NCBI GenBank assembly: GCA_035236585.1
Contig: CP141135.1
Span: 9,706,001 to 9,770,000, forward strand
From: Warburgia ugandensis
Lineage: Eukaryota > Streptophyta > Magnoliopsida > Canellales > Canellaceae
DNA length: 64,000 nucleotides
Direction of reading: 5' to 3'
Positions within the stretch are counted from its first letter, which is position 1. Each line of letters starts with the position of its first letter. This document shows positions 60,801 to 64,000 of this stretch, piece after piece. A model generated the notes under the pieces. It was given only the letters and a program-made list of their open reading frames with translations, searched no databases and had not been told where the DNA came from. A program made the translations under genes and the position numbers.

Positions 60801-63800
60801 CGATAGGCCCTTATGGTCTGCCCCTTCCCTGGACCCCACATAGGTGGAAGCTTCGTGCACCGGGTTTTAAAAGAAAAAAAGAAAGAAAAAGTCCATTAAG
60901 AAAATGACAAAAAATATCCTAGGAGCATCTAAAGGTGGAATGCAACCGATAAAGGAAACTTGGTGGTGGAGTGAAAAGATGTAAAAAGTTAGTAAAGAGA
61001 AATGTGTGTCTTAAAGTATGGCAAAGGACTAAAAACAACGAAAATATTGAGCAATATAATAATGCTAAAAAGGTTGTTAAGATAGTACAGTGGTGAATGA
61101 GGCTAAACTCAAGGTATGTGATGATCTTTATAATAGATTAGGATCAAGAGAAGGTGAGAAAGATGTGTTTAAACTTGGAAAAGTAAGATAACAGAAGAGT
61201 TATGGACTTAAACTATATTAAGTGTATTAGAAGTAATGACCAAAGGGTGTTAGTCAAAGATGACGATATCAAATAAAAAGTAGGAAAGTTACTTTAAAAA
61301 ATTGCTAAATGACAATTACCCTGAGAATATAGAGATTGAGAGTATCGTAAACCTAAACATTGTTGGACATTATAGATATGATTGTAAGATTAGAATACTT
61401 GAAGTGAAAGAGGCTCTTGAAAAAGATGAAATTAGGAAAGGTCTTGGGGCCCAATGGTATACTAATAGAGATTTGGAAGTATGTGAGAGATAATGTAGTA
61501 GTATAGTTAACAAAGTTGTTTAGGAAAATTGTAAAATTGAAGAAAATGTGCCATAAATGGAGGAAAAACTCTATTGTACTAATTTATAAGAAAAAATAAG
61601 ACATACATTAGTTGCACTAATTATTGGAGAATCAAAGTTGTGGGCCATACCATGAAACTTTTTGGAAGAGTGATTGAGAAGAGGCTTTGGAATGATAAGA
61701 CTGTATTTGAGAACCAGTATAGTTTCATGCCTAAGAGGTTTACCATGAAAGCTATTTTCTTGCTTAGACAATTGATAAAGAAATATAGGGAGAGGAGGAA
61801 TGACCTCTATATGGTCTTTATTGACTTTTTATGATAGGGTCCCCAAAGAGTTAATGTGGTGGGTGTTGAGCGAGAAAGTAGTTTCGCAGGGGTATATAGA
61901 AATAATTGTGGATATATATGGGAGAGTAGTAACAGACTTTAGGACCACTGGTAGAGAGACCGGTGATTTTCCTATCACTATTGGATTGCACCAAAGATCA
62001 ACATTGAGCCTTAACCGTTTCACGTTGGTTATGGATGTGTTAACAAAACATCTATACGAGGAGATTTCTTGGTGCATGTTTTTTGCAGATGATATAGTTT
62101 TGATTGATAAGATGAGGGAGTAAATACAAAGTTAGATTTATGGAGAGATGGATTAGAATCTAAAGGATTTAAAATTAGTCGAACTAAGACAAGAGTATAT
62201 GCAATGCTATTTTAGCAAAGACAGAAGCAGGAGTGGAGCACTAGTAGAGATTGATAACCAAGAAGTCCCCCTAAAAGAACAATTTCGATACTTGGGATTG
62301 ATAATTCATGAGAGCGGATAGAGTAAGAGGGAGGTTACCTAGAGAATCCAAGTAGGTTAGCACGGATGGAGATGTGCTTCTGGAGTTTTGTGTGATTGAT
62401 GGGTGTCACTCAAATTAAAAGGAAAAAATCCATAAGATGGTTGTAAGGTTGGCAATGCTCTATGGATCAGGGTATTGGACAGTTAAGGAACAACATGTAC
62501 ATAGGATGAGCATTGCCTAAATGCAGATTTTGAGATGGATGAGTGGTAAGACGAGAAAGGACATAATTAGAAATGAAAACATTAGAGGAAACTTGGGAGT
62601 AGCACCAATGGGTAACAAGATGAGGGAGATTAGACTTAGATGGTTTGGACATGTTCAATGGAGACTGAAAACTGCACTGGTTAAGAGTCAGGTGATCTAA
62701 CTTGAAGGTTTTAAAAGGGCAAGGGGAAGGCCTAAAAGAATGTGGATAGAAGTGGTTGGAAAAGATTTAAAATTTTTGGGACTACATGAAGCCATGACAC
62801 TTAATAGAGAATTGAAGAACAAGATTCATGTGATCGACCCCTAATCACGATAAGGTCTTGATGATGGTGATGATTGTTCGAGGCAAAGGATTGTTTATTA
62901 TACAACCATCGACTTCTAGTTTCTAGTCTTGCATTTTTGGGACTATATCCTACCCCTATTTTGTAACGAATTTGCTACATAAAAAGAGTTCCATAAGATG
63001 GAGGCAACATCTAGTGGTGTCCTACTTGGTCCTTGTAGCTGTGCTTGCAGCATTGGACATCTTTTTCTTTCTGAAAGTATGTTCATGAATGAGATAGACT
63101 TGTTATCAGTTGAGTAATTGCACTTCTGAGCCTTTTAGTTCAGCTGACTAATGTAAAATCCTTTCTTGTTTGCAGTATGTGATCAAACCATTAAAACAAT
63201 GATTTAGGGAATCCAATGGCCTCTGCGCTTTGGCCCTTTTCCCATTTTAGTTTCCCTGTTTTATTGTCCTTTGTCATGATTATGCATTAGCCGGTTATTG
63301 CTTGGGCAAAGTAGGACCCATTATTACTATTCAGACTGCAAGTGAGGTGTGGTGGCAATCACAGTTAATATTTTGACCTGATCTTGAGCCAGGTGGCCAA
63401 CATTGCAAGGAATAATCTTGAGGCTGATACTTCATCCTATCACTGCAGGTATTTTTACGGGTCTTACATTGTTATGTTATTCCATGGTTGGAGAGGAGGA
63501 GACCAATATTTGCTGTCTTGCCATTTCTCTTTTTATTACTTTTCCTTGTTTTCTTCATTATTTCTGAATTGATCATTTCAGTGATGTACGACAAATGCCA
63601 CTTGAAATGATTGATCCGTCATTAGCAATTGGATTTTATTGTCGAGATAAAGGTTAGTTCCCTGCACTTGACCAGGGTTTTATGACTATCACCACTTTAA
63701 GGGGTCTTTTCCCATGACCACAATTTTCTTCAATGATATCCAGATGATTTTGAAGACTTCTGTGCTCGAGCTTCTGAACTTGCAGATCGATCGAGTGGTG

Positions 63801-63958
63801 CACCTTTGTTTACGGTGGCTCAGTCCCTCAGTCTGCCAAAAGCAGGTCACCTGGAGGATGTGACGATTGATAGAATTGGTGGGGATGAGGATGGCTATGA
63901 TGAAAACCTGGACCATTGTGAAGGGCGCTCGCACGAGGATGATTGGCAATTCCTGTGA
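45888..63958 (+). CDS. ATG4: Autophagy cysteine protease ATG4 (peptidase family C54)
   Basis: Cleaves the C-terminus of ATG8 to expose its glycine and later frees lipidated ATG8 from membranes. Coding exons: 45888-46350, 46446-46531, 46651-46701, 46844-47226, 49760-49898, 63393-63448, 63582-63652, 63744-63958. All join in phase to 487 codons, matching the ~470-480 residues of plant ATG4. The catalytic Cys is in [14 protein letters not shown] (about C172). The Asp-His pair is in YLDPHEVQ (about D368 and H370), the last motif before the giant intron. The [20 protein letters not shown] block is conserved. The protein ends DDWQFL, a C-terminal Trp-x-x-Leu ATG8-interacting motif. The start follows an acceptor by three bases. 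The intron at 49899-63392 is 13.5 kb and packed with transposons, yet its borders keep the frame. A leader exon near 43500 is likely. Confidence 0.94.
50240..50960 (-). pseudogene. Relic of an RNase H (RVT_3) domain, probably the 3' end of an L1-type LINE
   Basis: Reading the minus strand with frameshifts, the plant RNase H order can be followed: an [16 protein letters not shown] start near 50815, GGIIRE near 50760, a worn [13 protein letters not shown] stretch near 50690, [16 protein letters not shown] near 50620 and [13 protein letters not shown] near 50480. Several stops and frame changes make it dead. Plant L1 LINEs carry such a domain at their 3' end; a captured host-gene fragment is an alternative. 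Located in the giant ATG4 intron. Boundaries approximate. Confidence 0.65.
50961..52166. other. Intronic DNA, nothing named
   Basis: Part of the giant ATG4 intron. The open frame at 51735-51439 (minus) is Lys-rich without a family motif. Confidence 0.45.
52172..52575 (-). repeat. 3' LTR of the Ty3/gypsy element
   Basis: About 404 bp. Differs from the other LTR by substitutions and by a longer C/T-rich section near 52350-52410. Confidence 0.93.
52576..52586 (-). other. Polypurine tract of the Ty3/gypsy element
   Basis: ATACCCCCCCA on the plus strand reads TGGGGGGGTAT on the element strand, immediately upstream of the 3' LTR, where plus-strand DNA synthesis is primed. Confidence 0.75.
52587..52701 (-). 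repeat. Extra 115-bp copy of LTR sequence inside the element
   Basis: Virtually identical to 52434-52548 of the neighbouring LTR (offset 153 bp), starting AGAATCCAGTCTTGTTTC. It lies on the internal side of the polypurine tract, and the far LTR has no such extra copy. Confidence 0.9.
52720..54162 (-). pseudogene. Integrase and C-terminal region of the retrotransposon
   Basis: Zinc-binding HHCC section with GGHSGF and CDICQRNK near 53770-53960; core fragments near 53190-53640, with the conserved [20 protein letters not shown] stretch at 53190-53416; an [18 protein letters not shown] C-terminal section at 53022-53213; and a further worn segment (a WKGLP-like reading with stops) down to about 52720. 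Several frameshifts; not functional. Confidence 0.85.
54110..54586 (-). pseudogene. RNase H section of the retrotransposon
   Basis: Open over about 158 codons. Contains [13 protein letters not shown], the Glu-containing [22 protein letters not shown] and a final VADALSRR, the standard Ty3/gypsy RNase H order. It retains likely active-site acids but is cut off from the rest of pol by stops. Confidence 0.88.
54787..55480 (-). pseudogene. Reverse transcriptase section of the retrotransposon
   Basis: Two open pieces (55265-55047 and 55040-54816) carry [45 protein letters not shown] and, at about 54987, [10 protein letters not shown]. The catalytic box of this family is normally F-x-D-D; here the first Asp is Asn. 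Stops interrupt both sides, so the enzyme is dead. Confidence 0.9.
55850..56167 (-). pseudogene. Aspartic protease section of the retrotransposon
   Basis: The retropepsin flap and active-site region can be read as [15 protein letters not shown]. The active site of the family is D-S/T-G; here the Asp codon (55982-55984) encodes Gly, so catalysis would be lost. Confidence 0.8.
56219..57200 (-). pseudogene. Gag section of the retrotransposon
   Basis: A predicted coiled-coil N-terminal part (57200-56859), then retrotransposon gag features ([18 protein letters not shown] near 56600; [12 protein letters not shown] near 56560), then a linker to about 56219. Broken by at least one stop and one frame change. 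Assigned by position and gag-like wording. Confidence 0.75.
57203..57215 (-). other. Primer binding site for initiator tRNA-Met
   Basis: GGCTCTGATACCA on the plus strand reads TGGTATCAGAGCC on the element strand, complementary to the 3' end of plant initiator tRNA-Met, two bases from the 5' LTR. Confidence 0.93.
57218..57588 (-). repeat. 5' LTR of the Ty3/gypsy element
   Basis: About 371 bp, shares ends TGATAGAAC and GTAACA with the other LTR; contains a C11-type homopolymer near 57399-57408. Confidence 0.93.
57594..59763. other. Intronic DNA, nothing named
   Basis: Part of the giant ATG4 intron. No gene or repeat recognised with confidence. Open frames here are short and without family features. 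Confidence 0.45.
60158..60338 (-). mobile_element. Au-type SINE nested in the LINE
   Basis: Reverse-oriented copy: GGGTAGCTTCGGTGCATGAA, GGGGTAGACCACTAGGGTCT, CAGCCTTACCTTGCATTTTT, ACCCATGACCTCAAGGTCAC and the head complement ending GGGCTCTCC. It splits the LINE endonuclease reading between NLAI and a FKKRDEH-like continuation. Confidence 0.85.
60695..60890 (+). mobile_element. Au-type SINE nested in the LINE
   Basis: Head GGAGCCTTGGCGCAACGG, B-box GGTCATGGGTTCAAGG, core CAACCTCTTGCAAAATGCAA and 3' GCTTCGTGCACCGGG with an A-rich tail. Target duplication GTCCTTTAAGAAAAT / GTCCATTAAGAAAAT (60680-60694 and 60891-60905, one mismatch). Confidence 0.9.
62876..63392 (+). other. 3' end of the giant ATG4 intron
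   Basis: Unremarkable T-rich intron sequence leading to the acceptor GAGCCAG|GTGGCC at 63392/63393. Confidence 0.6.
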
Positions 63959-64000
63959 TAAATCATCTTCCAAGACAAGGTGGGTGGTCTTTTAACACGG

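Larger units (their letters stand above)
59764..62875 (+). mobile_element. Decayed RTE-clade LINE with two nested SINEs
   Basis: Second, older relative of the LINE at 16818-18882, on the plus strand. It retains part of the endonuclease ([16 protein letters not shown] near 59800; a worn GGDLNGHV-like site near 60030; HIDFILLKN near 60400) which the other copy lacks. The reverse transcriptase runs 61302-62125 in several frames, with [30 protein letters not shown] and an intact FADDIVLI. The C-terminal WFGHVQW region and the short 3' UTR follow, ending in an imperfect (TGATGG)n tail at about 62850-62875. Many stops and frameshifts. Two Au SINEs (60158-60338 and 60695-60890) interrupt it. The 5' border is approximate and no target duplication was found. 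Confidence 0.88.

Noticed and set aside
49899..63392. Possibility that 63393-63958 belongs to a separate gene from ATG4
   Set aside because: Phases and conserved ATG4 protein order continue exactly across the intron, and no start codon or promoter is seen for a separate gene.

Overview
This is nuclear DNA from a flowering plant. The genes are split by many introns with plant-like GT-AG borders, some several kilobases long, and the protein families are plant ones: a plant synaptotagmin, RAD17, a DUF630/DUF632 protein, an ATL-type RING-H2 protein and ATG4. Intergenic and intronic DNA is AT-rich and full of plant transposable elements. Numerous tRNA-derived SINEs of the Au family and RTE-clade LINEs, together with very long introns, suggest a large-intron angiosperm such as a magnoliid, but that placement is a low-confidence inference.

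Layout. A synaptotagmin/extended-synaptotagmin gene (+) lacks only its first exon, which should lie left of the window; exons 2-12 run 1828-8615. A RAD17 checkpoint clamp-loader gene (+) follows at 11826-21445 (8 coding exons, 632 codons), with a young 5'-truncated RTE LINE and an Au SINE in intron 5. A DUF630/DUF632 gene (-) lies at 28803-23978 (4 exons, 639 codons), convergent with RAD17. About 9 kb of gene-free DNA follows. It holds a small TIR element, an ~84-bp degenerate tandem array, a probable 1.6-kb solo LTR, a pair of tRNA-like repeats, SINE relics and a 1.4-kb foldback (giant inverted repeat). A single-exon RING-H2 gene (+) lies at 37912-38277, then a Mutator-like non-autonomous element with a GC-rich core (39951-40749). 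Last is an ATG4 autophagy protease gene (+), coding from 45888 to 63958. Its sixth coding intron is 13.5 kb and contains an L1-type RNase H relic, a decayed 5.4-kb Ty3/gypsy retrotransposon with intact LTRs and target-site duplication, and a decayed RTE LINE that was itself hit by two SINEs.

The five genes are unrelated housekeeping genes (membrane contact sites, DNA-damage checkpoint, plasma-membrane-linked signalling, ubiquitination, autophagy) and do not form a cluster. I found no new multi-gene system. The most unusual material is structural: the 1.4-kb foldback, the GC-rich MULE, the in-frame alternative acceptor in RAD17, and the nested transposon record in the ATG4 intron. All exon borders come from reading splice signals and family-conserved protein sequence by eye; no transcript or database search was available.
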